This document shows positions 1 to 7,037 of a DNA stretch of 20,227 bases, piece after piece. The position numbers and the translations under genes are program-made. The number at the start of each line of letters is the position of its first letter. Within the stretch, counting starts at the first letter, position 1. The DNA is from an uncultured Eubacteriales bacterium (GTDB lineage: Bacteria; Bacillota; Clostridia; Oscillospirales; Acutalibacteraceae), in contig CABQAC010000008.1 in NCBI GenBank assembly GCA_902462035.1, positions 1-20,227 of the forward strand, read 5' to 3'. Below the pieces are notes generated by a model. The model had not been told where the DNA came from, ran no database searches, and saw nothing but the letters and a program-made list of their open reading frames with translations.

Positions 1-334
1 TGCCGGGCGTCACCACGCGGATGATATCCCGCTTGACGAGTCCCTTGGCGGCAGCGGGATCCTCCATCTGTTCGCAGATCGCCACCTTATATCCTTTGGC
101 TACCAACCTGGCAATATACGCTTCGCTGCTGTGGAAGGGCACGCCGCACATCGGCGCGCGCTCCTCCTGCCCGCAATCGCGTCCGGTCAGCGTCAGTTCC
201 AGTTCCTTGGAAACCAGCTTGGCGTCGTCGTAGAACATCTCGTAAAAGTCGCCAAGGCGGTAAAACAGAATACAGTTCTGATATTGTGCCTTAATGCTGA
301 AGTACTGTTTCATCATGGGAGACAGCTCTGCCAT
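1..334 (-). CDS. mutS: DNA mismatch repair protein MutS, N-terminal fragment (cut by window edge)
   Basis: Only the first 111 codons are inside the window; the gene continues beyond position 1. MutS binds mismatched DNA in the cytoplasm and starts mismatch repair with MutL. The visible part is the mismatch-recognition domain I. It opens MAELSPMMKQYFSIK, has the Phe-x-Glu mismatch-binding motif at residues 30-32 (GDFYEMF), then LTGRDCG, APMCGVPFHS, YKVAICEQMEDP and ends in IRVVTPG, all in the order usual for MutS1. The start at 334 has a GGAGGAG-type ribosome binding site a few bases upstream. It lies 48 bp after the YlbF-like gene with no terminator between them, so it is probably the distal gene of the miaB operon. 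The Bacillus subtilis order miaB-ymcA-cotE-mutS is known; cotE is absent here. Identification is secure, apart from the missing C-terminal ATPase. Confidence 0.96.
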   Translation of the reverse strand, partial: MAELSPMMKQYFSIKAQYQNCILFYRLGDFYEMFYDDAKLVSKELELTLTGRDCGQEERAPMCGVPFHSSEAYIARLVAKGYKVAICEQMEDPAAAKGLVKRDIIRVVTPG

Positions 335-382
335 TGCCTTGCCCTCCTCCGGCACTGATGTCAAAGGGAAAACGGCCGACAA

Positions 383-790
383 TTAATGGCAGCCGCCGCA
401 GGACGCGCAGCTTCCACCGCAGGAATGCTGGTAATCGGCGGTATCCGGATCTTCCCCTTCAGCCGACATCGAAACAATGGCGGTTATACGCTGGAGAATC
501 ATATCGACCTCCTGCTTTGCTTCGTTATAAGCGGCCATGTTCGGGTTCTGCATCACCTGGGCATAAATTTCCCGCAGCTCGGCATTGAGCTTTTGAATCT
601 TATCGTTATCCTGCTGGTCCGCCTGTGCTTCCTGATTAAGCGCCAGGCGCTTTAAATTAAACGCGCCGATCAGGTCCTGAAGCCCTTGGTCCTCGTCGCT
701 GGCCTGGCGGGCGGTAGCCATCTTAAGGTACCGTTCGTCTTCCTGGATTGCGTGCCCCAGTTGTCTCGCCATTTCAATAACGTCTTTCAT
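383..790 (-). CDS. YlbF/YmcA-family (Ric complex) protein with cysteine-rich C-terminal tail
   Basis: This 135-residue protein is mostly charged helix (residues 1-110, coiled-coil-like, with YNEAKQEVDMIL near the end of the domain). It ends in a tail carrying CGGSCASCGGCH. In B. subtilis the related YlbF (RicF) and YmcA (RicA) form a complex with YaaT that carries iron-sulfur clusters and adjusts RNase Y-dependent RNA maturation, competence and sporulation. Its position between miaB and mutS matches YmcA, but the Gly/Cys tail resembles that of YlbF. I therefore give the family and no symbol. The tail has four cysteines and a histidine, plausible Fe-S ligands (inference). The start at 790 is fixed by a GGAGG site that lies inside the last codons of miaB, with only 4 bp between the two genes, so translation is likely coupled. 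Confidence 0.85.
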   Translation of the reverse strand: MKDVIEMARQLGHAIQEDERYLKMATARQASDEDQGLQDLIGAFNLKRLALNQEAQADQQDNDKIQKLNAELREIYAQVMQNPNMAAYNEAKQEVDMILQRITAIVSMSAEGEDPDTADYQHSCGGSCASCGGCH

Positions 791-794
791 TTGT

Positions 795-2216
795 TTAATC
801 CTCCAATTCTATTAAGGAACCCTTTAAGACCCAGTTGCCGGCGGACACGATCCGGATTGACGCAAAATGCCCGACAGCGCTGTGGCCGGCAGGGAACTCC
901 ACCATCATATTGCCCTGTGTTCTACCCACACATTCATTTTCGTTGTGAACATCCTCTACCAGTACCCGGTGTACGCCCCCTACCATAGAAGCACAACGCT
1001 TTGCCGCAATTTCTTCCTGTGTTTTCAAAAGCTCTGCAAACCACGCCGATTTTTCCTTTGCAGGTATCGGATCGTCCATTGCCGCAGCCGGCGTGCCTTT
1101 GCGCGGCGAATAGATAAACGTATAAAGCGAGGTAAATTCCACTTCGCGGATCAAAGAAAGCGTTTCCTCAAAATCCGCCCGGGTCTCGCCAGGAAAACCG
1201 ACGATTACGTCGCTGGTTAGCGACAGGCCGGGCATCACCTTTTTGGCGTAGGCAATCAGCTCTAAATATTCTTTCCGCGTGTACCGCCGGTTCATCAATC
1301 TTAAAATCCGGTCGCTGCCCGACTGGAACGGCAGGTGAAGATGTTTACAGATTTTAGGGGAAGACGCCATGACATCCAGCATTTCCCGCGTAGCGTCTTT
1401 TGGATGGGAAGTCATAAACCGCACCCAAAAATCCCCCGGCTGGGACGCAACCTGCCGCAAAAGCGATGCAAACGAAACCGGCTGTTCCAATGTTTTCCCA
1501 TAAGAGTTGACGTTCTGGCCCAACAACGTGATGTCGCGGTAGCCCGCATTGATAATTTCCCTTTCTTCGGCCAGCACATGCTCCGGCAGCCGGCTCCGCT
1601 CCCGCCCCCGTACATAAGGGACTATACAATAAGAACAAAAATTATTGCAGCCGTACATAATGGGGAGCCAGGCGCGGATATCCCCGTCGCGGCGGATCGG
1701 AAGCCCTTCCGCCACCACGCCGTCCGACTCCTCCCGTTCGAACACCCGGCGGCCGCAGGTCAGGCTGCGGTACAGCAGCTCCGGCAGACGATGCACCGCC
1801 TGAGGGCCGAACAGCAAATTCACAAAAGGATAACTCTCCCGAATACGTTTTGCCACATGCTCCTGCTGGACCATACAGCCGCATAGGGCGATCATCATAG
1901 AAGGATGGCGGCGTTTAACGTTCTTGAGCGCGCCCACATTGCCAAAAACCCGGTCTTCCGCGTGTTCACGTACCGCGCAAGTATTAAAAAGCACCAAATC
2001 CGCCTGTTCCGGGTCGTCAGTAAAGGAATACCCCATTTCAGCAAGCATTCCTTTCATGCGTTCCGCGTCCGAAACATTCTGCTGGCAGCCGTAAACCTGC
2101 ACCATAGCAAGCGGTATCGGGCCGCGCGCGCGCATGGCCATAATCTCCCGTACCTGCCGTCCATATTCTATCTGCTCCGCTCTATGCTCCGGCGCAAGCC
2201 CTTGGTTGTTTGACAA
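795..2216 (-). CDS. miaB: tRNA-2-methylthio-N6-dimethylallyladenosine synthase MiaB
   Basis: Radical-SAM methylthiotransferase that adds the methylthio group to i6A37 of tRNAs reading UNN codons. Three parts are visible. The N-terminal UPF0004 domain has Cys ligands in VYGCQQN, NTCAVRE and LCGCMVQ (about residues 44, 80, 114). The radical-SAM core has the CxxxCxxC motif in GCNNFCSYC (about 190-197), followed by VPYVRGRERSR. The C-terminal TRAM domain covers roughly the last 65 residues. Length is normal for MiaB. The longest frame starts at GTG 2234, but the promoter at 2249-2277 would leave that start only a few bases of leader and no ribosome site. TTG at 2216 is preceded by GGGGGG at 5-nt spacing, so I chose it. 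It is the first gene of the miaB/ylbF-like/mutS operon. MtaB-type and RimO-type enzymes are less likely given the CNNFCSYC and QQN signatures. Confidence 0.95.
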   Translation of the reverse strand: MSNNQGLAPEHRAEQIEYGRQVREIMAMRARGPIPLAMVQVYGCQQNVSDAERMKGMLAEMGYSFTDDPEQADLVLFNTCAVREHAEDRVFGNVGALKNVKRRHPSMMIALCGCMVQQEHVAKRIRESYPFVNLLFGPQAVHRLPELLYRSLTCGRRVFEREESDGVVAEGLPIRRDGDIRAWLPIMYGCNNFCSYCIVPYVRGRERSRLPEHVLAEEREIINAGYRDITLLGQNVNSYGKTLEQPVSFASLLRQVASQPGDFWVRFMTSHPKDATREMLDVMASSPKICKHLHLPFQSGSDRILRLMNRRYTRKEYLELIAYAKKVMPGLSLTSDVIVGFPGETRADFEETLSLIREVEFTSLYTFIYSPRKGTPAAAMDDPIPAKEKSAWFAELLKTQEEIAAKRCASMVGGVHRVLVEDVHNENECVGRTQGNMMVEFPAGHSAVGHFASIRIVSAGNWVLKGSLIELED

Positions 2217-2248
2217 AGAGTTCCCCCCAGCCACAATAAATTCATATT

Positions 2249-2277
2249 ATTATAGCAATTTTACAGTTATAATACAA
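2249..2277 (-). promoter_or_regulatory. Promoter of the miaB operon
   Basis: On the minus strand, TTGTAT (2277-2272) and TATAAT (2254-2249) are separated by exactly 17 bp. The expected transcription start is near 2242. The -10 is a perfect match and the -35 matches 4 of 6. Confidence 0.7.
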
Positions 2278-2306
2278 TACCTGGTATGGAATTCGGTATA
2301 AAAGAA

Positions 2307-2341
2307 AAAGGGCGAAAGGCGTGTTCCGCCCTTTGCCCTTT
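2307..2341 (-). terminator. Intrinsic terminator after the glycosyltransferase gene
   Basis: A 15-bp stem (2341-2327 with 2321-2307) carries one A.C mismatch and one G.U pair and closes a 5-nt loop. On the minus strand it is followed by a T-rich run (TTTTTCTTTT including the stem end). It begins directly after the stop codon at 2342. Confidence 0.85.
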
Positions 2342-3319
2342 TTATGCGGAATACATCCAGGGTAGGTTCCGCCAAAGCAGAATTTTCCGCTGCAAGGCCA
2401 ACGGCGTGCCACGCCCAGCACGAAGCAGCTTGCGGTACCCGTTGCGGTTGATATAGTGGTTGACGGCATTATAGCCCCTTCCCTTTTGCAGCAGCAATTC
2501 CACGCAATCCAAAATAGAGCGTGGGATCATATCGTCCAGCAGTACGGTAGCAAGGCGTTTGTTATTCTGGCGGTACGCCTTGGCGTCCTCCGCAATCCGC
2601 ACCAGGGCGTCCACCCGGTCAAAGCAGGAAAACTCCGGCCCTTCCACAGGCGCCAAAAGGGAAAACGAACGGTCCCGGACAAACGGGCCGCGCACCTCGC
2701 AGACATTGTCGGTCAAAAGCAGGCAGCGGTCCAAAAATTCTTCCTCATAACCGCAGCGGCAGGTCTCGTTAAATAATATCTTATTTTGAAAGATAAAGTC
2801 CCGTCGGACCAAAAGGCATCCGAAATCCGCAGCCTTTTCCCTGCGGATCATCGACAGCAAAAAATCCGCACCGTTGCCCTCACGAAAATACACATGACGG
2901 ATCCGCTGGGTAATTGAAGGCCTGCCAGCCCCATAATCCGGAGAAATCATCTCTCCAAAAGCGAGGTCGGCATCCTTTTTAACCGCCGCGTCATAAAGCG
3001 GTTTGAGGTGCCCGCGAAAAAAACTGCCGGCGGACCTTACGAAGGACACATATTTGCCGCTGGACCGGAATAGCCCGGTGTTCAGTGCCGTGCCGTCGGC
3101 GCCGGCGCCGCTTTGCACCACTTTAACGGGGATAGGCTGTTCCTTGGCCGCTTGTAGCGCCTCAAAAACCGTGCCGTCCTGAGAGCCACGGTCCACAATC
3201 ACGACCTCGATACCGCAGCCCAATCCCCGCGCTTCTGCCGAAATTGCCCGCAGCACCGGCGCTATCTCATCCTGCAGTTCGAAGACATCCCAAATCAAGG
3301 AGACACAAGGTTCCTGCAA
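2342..3319 (-). CDS. GT2-family glycosyltransferase-like protein with degenerate DxD motif
   Basis: This 325-residue protein has a GT-A glycosyltransferase family 2 fold in its first ~130 residues: VSLIWDVFE replaces the usual VSVIIPVYN strand, VVIVDRGSQDGT the VDDGSTD loop, and ALNTGL the RNxGL helix start. The next conserved segment, GKYVSFVRSAGSFF, is where active enzymes have the metal-binding DxD (for example FVDSDD); here it reads RSAG. The usual second Asp in the VDDGS loop is Arg. The C-terminal half is of the type seen in GT2 proteins that modify surface polysaccharide, but I cannot name a substrate. The start is TTG at 3319, with a strong GGGGGAGGG site 8 nt upstream and a good promoter behind it. 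It is a single-gene unit with its own terminator. Catalytic activity is doubtful, so it may be an inactive relative. Confidence 0.75.
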   Translation of the reverse strand: MQEPCVSLIWDVFELQDEIAPVLRAISAEARGLGCGIEVVIVDRGSQDGTVFEALQAAKEQPIPVKVVQSGAGADGTALNTGLFRSSGKYVSFVRSAGSFFRGHLKPLYDAAVKKDADLAFGEMISPDYGAGRPSITQRIRHVYFREGNGADFLLSMIRREKAADFGCLLVRRDFIFQNKILFNETCRCGYEEEFLDRCLLLTDNVCEVRGPFVRDRSFSLLAPVEGPEFSCFDRVDALVRIAEDAKAYRQNNKRLATVLLDDMIPRSILDCVELLLQKGRGYNAVNHYINRNGYRKLLRAGRGTPLALQRKILLWRNLPWMYSA

Positions 3320-3353
3320 GCCGGTTTCCCTCCCCCGTTTCGTATTCTATTTT

Positions 3354-3382
3354 ATTATGCAATAAAACGGGCGGTTATTCAA
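3354..3382 (-). promoter_or_regulatory. Promoter of the GT2-like gene
   Basis: TTGAAT (3382-3377) and CATAAT (3359-3354) on the minus strand have 17-bp spacing. The predicted start is near 3347, leaving a roughly 28-nt leader that holds the ribosome binding site of the TTG start at 3319. Confidence 0.65.
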
Positions 3383-3437
3383 GAACCATAGGTAACTAAA
3401 ATCAAATTCCATGCTGCCAAGGTTTTGTATAAACAAG

Positions 3438-3462
3438 ACGGGCGCGGAATATCCGCGCCCGT
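3438..3462 (-). terminator. Terminator-like hairpin after the SGNH hydrolase gene
   Basis: A perfect 11-bp GC-rich inverted repeat (3438-3448 and 3452-3462) with a 3-nt loop lies 13 bp beyond the stop codon. The tail on the minus strand is only moderately T-rich (CTTGTTTAT), so it could be a terminator or a transcript-stabilising hairpin. Confidence 0.7.
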
Positions 3463-3475
3463 AAAATGATAGAGG

Positions 3476-4198
3476 TCAAGCGGTTATCGAAACAACCTGC
3501 GCCGGACGGTTGGCCGACCGGAAAAACAGGTCCAGCACATCCGCCATCAGCCGGTGGCCGCGTTCGTTTGGATGCATTCCATCTTCGCAAAGTAGTTCCT
3601 CGTAATGCTTATGCGCCAAAAAAGCCCCACGAATATCGATAAGCCTGCATTTGTTCAGGCATGCCAGCCTTGCCACGGCGTTGGAATAGCTTTCCTGCCA
3701 GCGGTAGATCAAAAAGACATCGCCCAGCCATTTCAGGATGGCGTCCGCGTTGAGCCCCTTAGAAACCCGTGCAAAAAAGCGGTTGTGGTCCAACGGAGGC
3801 AGCGTAGTCAAAATCGGCTCGATCCCCTTGGCCCGCGTGTCGTCAATCATGGTTTGCACCTCGCCGGTAAACTGGTCCAAAGGGGTTTTGGGCTGGTGGT
3901 CAAACTCTGGCGCCGACGCGACCTTTGCCCAGTCAAAATCACAATCGTTGCCGCCATATTCAATAATCGCAGCATCGCATCTAATATCCTTTTTCAGGTC
4001 GCTTTCCATAATAAAACGGCCCTTTTGCGCGGTACAGCCAAAGCGGGAATGATTCATAACCTCTACGCCTGTTTCCCGCGTCAATAAATTGGTACAGGAG
4101 CGGTCCAGTACGCCATACCGGCCCGTAGCCGGATCCAACGCCACGCCTTTTAAAATCGAGTCACCCCATACGGCAATCTTTTGAATATTTTTATCCAT
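3476..4198 (-). CDS. Cytosolic SGNH/GDSL-type hydrolase
   Basis: A 240-residue SGNH-fold hydrolase with all four blocks: GDSILKG (nucleophile Ser14), the block II Gly in NHSRFGC (Gly54), YGGND (Asn84) and DGMHPNERGH (Asp206 and His209 as the acid/base pair). Such enzymes cleave ester bonds of small acyl or acetyl substrates; the substrate cannot be read from the sequence. There is no signal peptide, so it should act in the cytoplasm. The frame is open to an ATG at 4231, but that codon has no ribosome site and sits at the predicted transcription start. ATG 4198 is preceded by AGGTG at suitable spacing, hence the start chosen. It forms a single-gene unit facing away from the DUF1836 gene across a 220-bp shared upstream region. 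Confidence 0.85.
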   Translation of the reverse strand: MDKNIQKIAVWGDSILKGVALDPATGRYGVLDRSCTNLLTRETGVEVMNHSRFGCTAQKGRFIMESDLKKDIRCDAAIIEYGGNDCDFDWAKVASAPEFDHQPKTPLDQFTGEVQTMIDDTRAKGIEPILTTLPPLDHNRFFARVSKGLNADAILKWLGDVFLIYRWQESYSNAVARLACLNKCRLIDIRGAFLAHKHYEELLCEDGMHPNERGHRLMADVLDLFFRSANRPAQVVSITA

Positions 4199-4236
4199 TG
4201 CGAACACCTGCTCTTTCTGGTATGGAATCATCTATT

Positions 4237-4264
4237 TTTATAATTTTAGTATTGTCCATTCCAA
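4237..4264 (-). promoter_or_regulatory. Probable promoter of the SGNH hydrolase gene
   Basis: TTGGAA (4264-4259) and TATAAA (4242-4237) on the minus strand have 16-bp spacing. The fit is moderate, and the predicted start near 4230 is consistent with translation from ATG 4198. Confidence 0.45.
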
Positions 4265-4355
4265 ACATCTTCATACATCACAATCGCTCATCATGTAGTG
4301 TTTAACTCTATATTACATCATAACAAATAATATGTCAATCACATTCTAAAGCGGA

Positions 4356-4384
4356 TTGCCCTTTTCATTCTTTCGTGATATGAT
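4356..4384 (+). promoter_or_regulatory. Promoter of the DUF1836 gene
   Basis: TTGCCC (4356-4361) and TATGAT (4379-4384) have 17-bp spacing. The predicted start near 4391 leaves a leader of about 28 nt before ATG 4419. Confidence 0.55.
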
Positions 4385-4418
4385 AATAAAAAAAGAATAA
4401 AGAGCGAGATGATCGAAG

Positions 4419-4979
4419 ATGAAGAATCCCATTGATCAAATTATGGATTGGGCACATCACCTTGAAAACCACGAGCCAGTATCTTGGGAACGGATGCCGG
4501 AAATCGACCTATACATGGACCAGGTCATCACTTATATGGACAAACGGCTGGATTTGTACCGCCGGAACGAACAAGCCAAGTTGCTGACCCCCAGCATGAT
4601 CAACAATTATGTCAAGGAAGAGCTGATTCCGCGGCCGGAGCAGAAAAAATATGCGCGGGATCATTTGGCCGGGCTCATGATGATTTGCATGCTCAAGCAG
4701 GTGTTATCCATCCCGGATATTAAAGATATCCTCAAAAATCTTCGGCAAAACGCGGATATGAGCGAAATATACGATAAGTTCATCACGGCCCAGGATGTAG
4801 CGCTGAAAAAGGTGGGTCTGAGGACCGAACAGGTATGCGCCCTGCGGGACGACGACCAGCTGCGCCAGCTGGCGATGGACCTGACGCTGGAAGCCAATGC
4901 CTGCCGTATTACGGCGGAGCGGATTTTAAGCGCCCTGGAACATCCTGTAAACGAGGCAGAAACGGCCACTGTCAAGTAA
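4419..4979 (+). CDS. DUF1836 domain protein, MerR-like helix-turn-helix
   Basis: A 186-residue protein of the DUF1836 family, found widely in Firmicutes and presumed to be DNA-binding. Residues 57-105 contain a MerR-like winged helix: LTPSMINNYVKEELIP (recognition helix and wing), then YARDHLAGLMMICMLKQV and LSIPDIKDIL. The rest (115-180) is helical and could bind a ligand or dimerise. No membrane segment or signal peptide is present. The ribosome site before ATG 4419 is weak (GA-rich); the next in-frame ATG at 4443 has none, so 4419 is kept. It stands alone on the plus strand, divergent from the SGNH hydrolase gene. It could regulate that gene or itself, but no clear operator is visible. Function is unknown beyond likely DNA binding. 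Confidence 0.8.
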   Translation: MKNPIDQIMDWAHHLENHEPVSWERMPEIDLYMDQVITYMDKRLDLYRRNEQAKLLTPSMINNYVKEELIPRPEQKKYARDHLAGLMMICMLKQVLSIPDIKDILKNLRQNADMSEIYDKFITAQDVALKKVGLRTEQVCALRDDDQLRQLAMDLTLEANACRITAERILSALEHPVNEAETATVK

Positions 4980-4981
4980 AA

Positions 4982-5002
4982 AACGCCCGCATATCGGGCG
5001 TT
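4982..5002 (-). terminator. Hairpin terminator for the convergent DUF2812 transcript
   Basis: An 8-bp stem (4982-4989 with 4995-5002) closes a 5-nt loop. The T-run (TTTTTTAC) follows only when read on the minus strand. It therefore fits the end of the PadR/DUF2812 transcript, lying directly at the stop codon of the plus-strand DUF1836 gene. Confidence 0.6.
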
Positions 5003-5026
5003 ATAAAAGATTACGATTGCATTTTG

Positions 5027-5060
5027 CAGGAACGGCATGGCTTTGGTCATGCCGTTCCTG
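5027..5060 (+). terminator. Long hairpin downstream of the DUF1836 gene, probable terminator
   Basis: A perfect 13-bp inverted repeat (5027-5039 and 5048-5060) with an 8-nt loop. It is followed on the plus strand by a mixed tract ending in CCCCTTTTT. The imperfect T-run makes termination likely but not certain. Confidence 0.5.
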
Positions 5061-5161
5061 TTATACCCCTTTTTCCACAGGCATAAGCCTACATTGACTG
5101 CTCAGCTTATATGATAAAAATGATATGGCTTGGGATATTGGCATCCCCCAGTTCTTGCGGA

Positions 5162-6394
5162 TCACTTATTAAGACTGTTTGCTACGATGTTTGCCCACAC
5201 GTCAAACGGTACAATGCCGTCAGGGGTCTGATAGAAAAAAGAGCGGATTACTTTATCTCCGCTTTGAATCACAATGGTGGGGAAATGCAGATCGCCTTTA
5301 TACGCATATATCACATCATACTCTGCGTCAATGTCGGGCGCTTCCATAAGCTCAAAATTCTTTTCTCTGCTGTCGATACCATATATTTCGCTTGCAAGCA
5401 GTCTGGCAACCGCCGGGCTTCTCGTTTCATAATAATCCACGTAATAGCCGCCGTCCAAAATTCTACCGTCAGATAAGGTCATTTCGGCATGCTCGTTATA
5501 GCTGATGCACACAGGGGCCAGATAATCCGACCATTCCTTCACCGTGTTGAAGCCCATGCTCATGCCGGTCATTGTCAAGCGGTAGTTTGTAATATCCGCT
5601 CCCGCAAAATCACGCATTGCAGCAAAGGGCAAAGAGCCGGTGTAACGGTCAAGTTGCACCCTGTTTAAATTCAAGACAGAGTCGCTCCAATCATTTAAGA
5701 AAAAACACATCAGAGAAATGGTGAGGATCATCTTTAGTGTTCGTTTCGCATGATAGAGAACAGCCCCCTTGCGCCAGTCTTTACCCGTTTGCAGGCAGCC
5801 ATCCTCCCGTAGTTTCTTTTGGATCCTGTGCAGATAAACGAGCGCCGCCACCTCGTCTGCGATCATCCAAAGGACAAATGCCGCCGTCAGCAAAAACAGC
5901 CATGTTTTCATGTGGATGGCCGTCAGCAAGATGCCGCCGCGAAACAACAAGAATGCGTATGCCACTGTCCAGAACAGGAGACAGAATGTTGTCCCGCGCT
6001 GGCGCTTCTTAACCGCATTTATTGCCAAAGCCTGTACCTCCGGATCGGTGTTCATCTCTCTTGCTTCGGGATCAAAACTTCGGTAGATATAGAAACTTCC
6101 GCGTTTTCCAACATATTCCCACGCATACTTTTCGCCGAGTTCCACCTGCTCCGGATCAGGCTCGCCGCCATTCTCTGCCCACATACTGGTGCTCTTTTGC
6201 GCTGCCTCCAAACGATACTTTGTATGGCGAGGGGTACCTTTTTTAAAGATGGAAATACCGGCAAAAAATCCGTCCTTTTCTAAAAACAGCCCTTTTTCCG
6301 CTTGATCGGAAAGCCATTTTTCCATACCTTCCACATCGTATGCAGGACAGGGCGGTAAACGGAAAATACGCCTGTTCATTTTCTCGTTATTCAT
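5162..6394 (-). CDS. DUF2812 domain membrane protein
   Basis: A 410-residue protein. Its N-terminal ~125 residues match the DUF2812 pattern (RIFRLPPCPAYDVEGMEKWL, KGLFLEKDGFF, a W-E-Y-V-G segment and YRSFDPEA). Two or three hydrophobic helices follow (about 134-152, 163-189, 219-234), and then a roughly 170-residue soluble C-terminal part that I do not recognise. DUF2812 genes are commonly found directly after a PadR-type regulator in Firmicutes. The start at 6394 overlaps the PadR stop by 8 nt and has an AAAGGAG site, so the two are co-translated. Function is unknown; sensing or handling envelope stress or a toxic compound has been supposed for such pairs, but nothing here proves it. The C-terminal half is larger than in a minimal DUF2812 protein. 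Confidence 0.8.
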   Translation of the reverse strand: MNNEKMNRRIFRLPPCPAYDVEGMEKWLSDQAEKGLFLEKDGFFAGISIFKKGTPRHTKYRLEAAQKSTSMWAENGGEPDPEQVELGEKYAWEYVGKRGSFYIYRSFDPEAREMNTDPEVQALAINAVKKRQRGTTFCLLFWTVAYAFLLFRGGILLTAIHMKTWLFLLTAAFVLWMIADEVAALVYLHRIQKKLREDGCLQTGKDWRKGAVLYHAKRTLKMILTISLMCFFLNDWSDSVLNLNRVQLDRYTGSLPFAAMRDFAGADITNYRLTMTGMSMGFNTVKEWSDYLAPVCISYNEHAEMTLSDGRILDGGYYVDYYETRSPAVARLLASEIYGIDSREKNFELMEAPDIDAEYDVIYAYKGDLHFPTIVIQSGDKVIRSFFYQTPDGIVPFDVWANIVANSLNK

Positions 6395-6719
6395 CGTGAG
6401 ACTCCTTTCGGTTCTTCAGTGCCTGTGCGTCACGGATACAAAACTGAAGTCTGGACAGCTCTGCCTCATACGCGTTCACGCCTCGCGGTGTGATGGCATA
6501 TGTGCGCTTTCTTCCAGAAATATCGGTTTCACGAATGTATTTCTCTTTTTCAAACTTTGCCAAAATGGTATACAATGTTGCCGGGCCGACCTGCAACCGG
6601 CCATTCGACTGCTTCTCGATGAAATCCGCAGCGTCTATGCCGCACATTTCTCCCTGCTGAAAAGCCATCAGAACATAGAACATGGATTCTGTCAGAATTT
6701 CCATTGCTTTCTTTGGCAA
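6387..6719 (-). CDS. PadR-family transcriptional repressor
   Basis: A 110-residue single-domain PadR winged helix: ILTESMFYVLMAF, DAADFIEKQSNGRLQVGPATLYTIL (recognition helix region), EKEKYIRET, GRKRTYAITPRGVNAYEAEL (wing), and a short C-terminal helix for dimerisation. This is the usual size of subfamily-2 PadR proteins. The start is TTG at 6719 with a GGAGG site 8 nt upstream; the first internal ATG (residue 6) would cut into the domain. It is the first gene of a two-gene operon with the DUF2812 protein. A perfect 12-bp inverted repeat sits on its own -10 region, which strongly suggests autorepression of the pair. The inducing ligand is not known. Confidence 0.9.
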   Translation of the reverse strand: MPKKAMEILTESMFYVLMAFQQGEMCGIDAADFIEKQSNGRLQVGPATLYTILAKFEKEKYIRETDISGRKRTYAITPRGVNAYEAELSRLQFCIRDAQALKNRKESHDE

Positions 6720-6747
6720 GCCTCACGCCTCCCTCCGCAATATCGTT

Positions 6748-6774
6748 ATATAATATCATTAGATGATATTATAT
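6748..6774. promoter_or_regulatory. Palindromic operator, probably for the PadR repressor
   Basis: A perfect inverted repeat with 12-bp arms (6748-6759 and 6763-6774) and a 3-bp centre. Each arm reads ATATAATATCAT towards the centre on its own strand. It covers the -10 box and the predicted start of the PadR/DUF2812 promoter, the right position for repression by a PadR dimer. Confidence 0.7.
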
Positions 6775-6796
6775 TGGAGCTGTCGCTTGAAGTCAA
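6768..6796 (-). promoter_or_regulatory. Promoter of the PadR-DUF2812 operon
   Basis: TTGACT (6796-6791) and TATAAT (6773-6768) on the minus strand have a 17-bp spacer. It is near-consensus, with the -10 inside one arm of the operator palindrome. Confidence 0.8.
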
Positions 6797-6888
6797 TACC
6801 GTTTGCGAAAGGATGGGATAGACTTGGTATGATCATGCCCGCAGTGGGCAAAAAGCGTGAACAAATCTATTGCTTCCACACATGAACA

Positions 6889-6933
6889 AAAAATGAGCAA
6901 TACTCGGTCAATAACCAAGTATTGCTCATTTTT
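6889..6933. terminator. Bidirectional terminator downstream of rubrerythrin
   Basis: A 16-bp perfect stem (6889-6904 with 6918-6933) is extended after one mismatch by 3 more pairs around a 5-nt loop. It is flanked by an A-run on the left and a T-run on the right, so it works in both directions. On the minus strand it would end the rubrerythrin transcript before the PadR promoter. Apart from the sites listed, the interval 6797-7037 holds no gene I can support. Confidence 0.75.
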
Positions 6934-6997
6934 GCTTTAGCCGCCCCGCCTGACAGATGCTGTAAGTGTAATTATAGGTGAATCACTTTCTTACGAG

Positions 6998-7030
6998 CAC
7001 CCGTCAAAACACACGGGCGTTTTTTATTTT
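6998..7030 (+). terminator. Terminator-like hairpin reading on the plus strand
   Basis: A 7-position stem with one mismatch (6998-7004 with 7013-7019) and an 8-nt loop is followed by a long T-rich tract (7020-7030) on the plus strand. No plus-strand gene precedes it, so its role is unclear. A weak plus-strand promoter, CTGACA at 6950-6955 and TATAGG at 6973-6978 (17-bp spacing), lies just upstream. Confidence 0.45.
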
Positions 7031-7037
7031 ATGAAAA

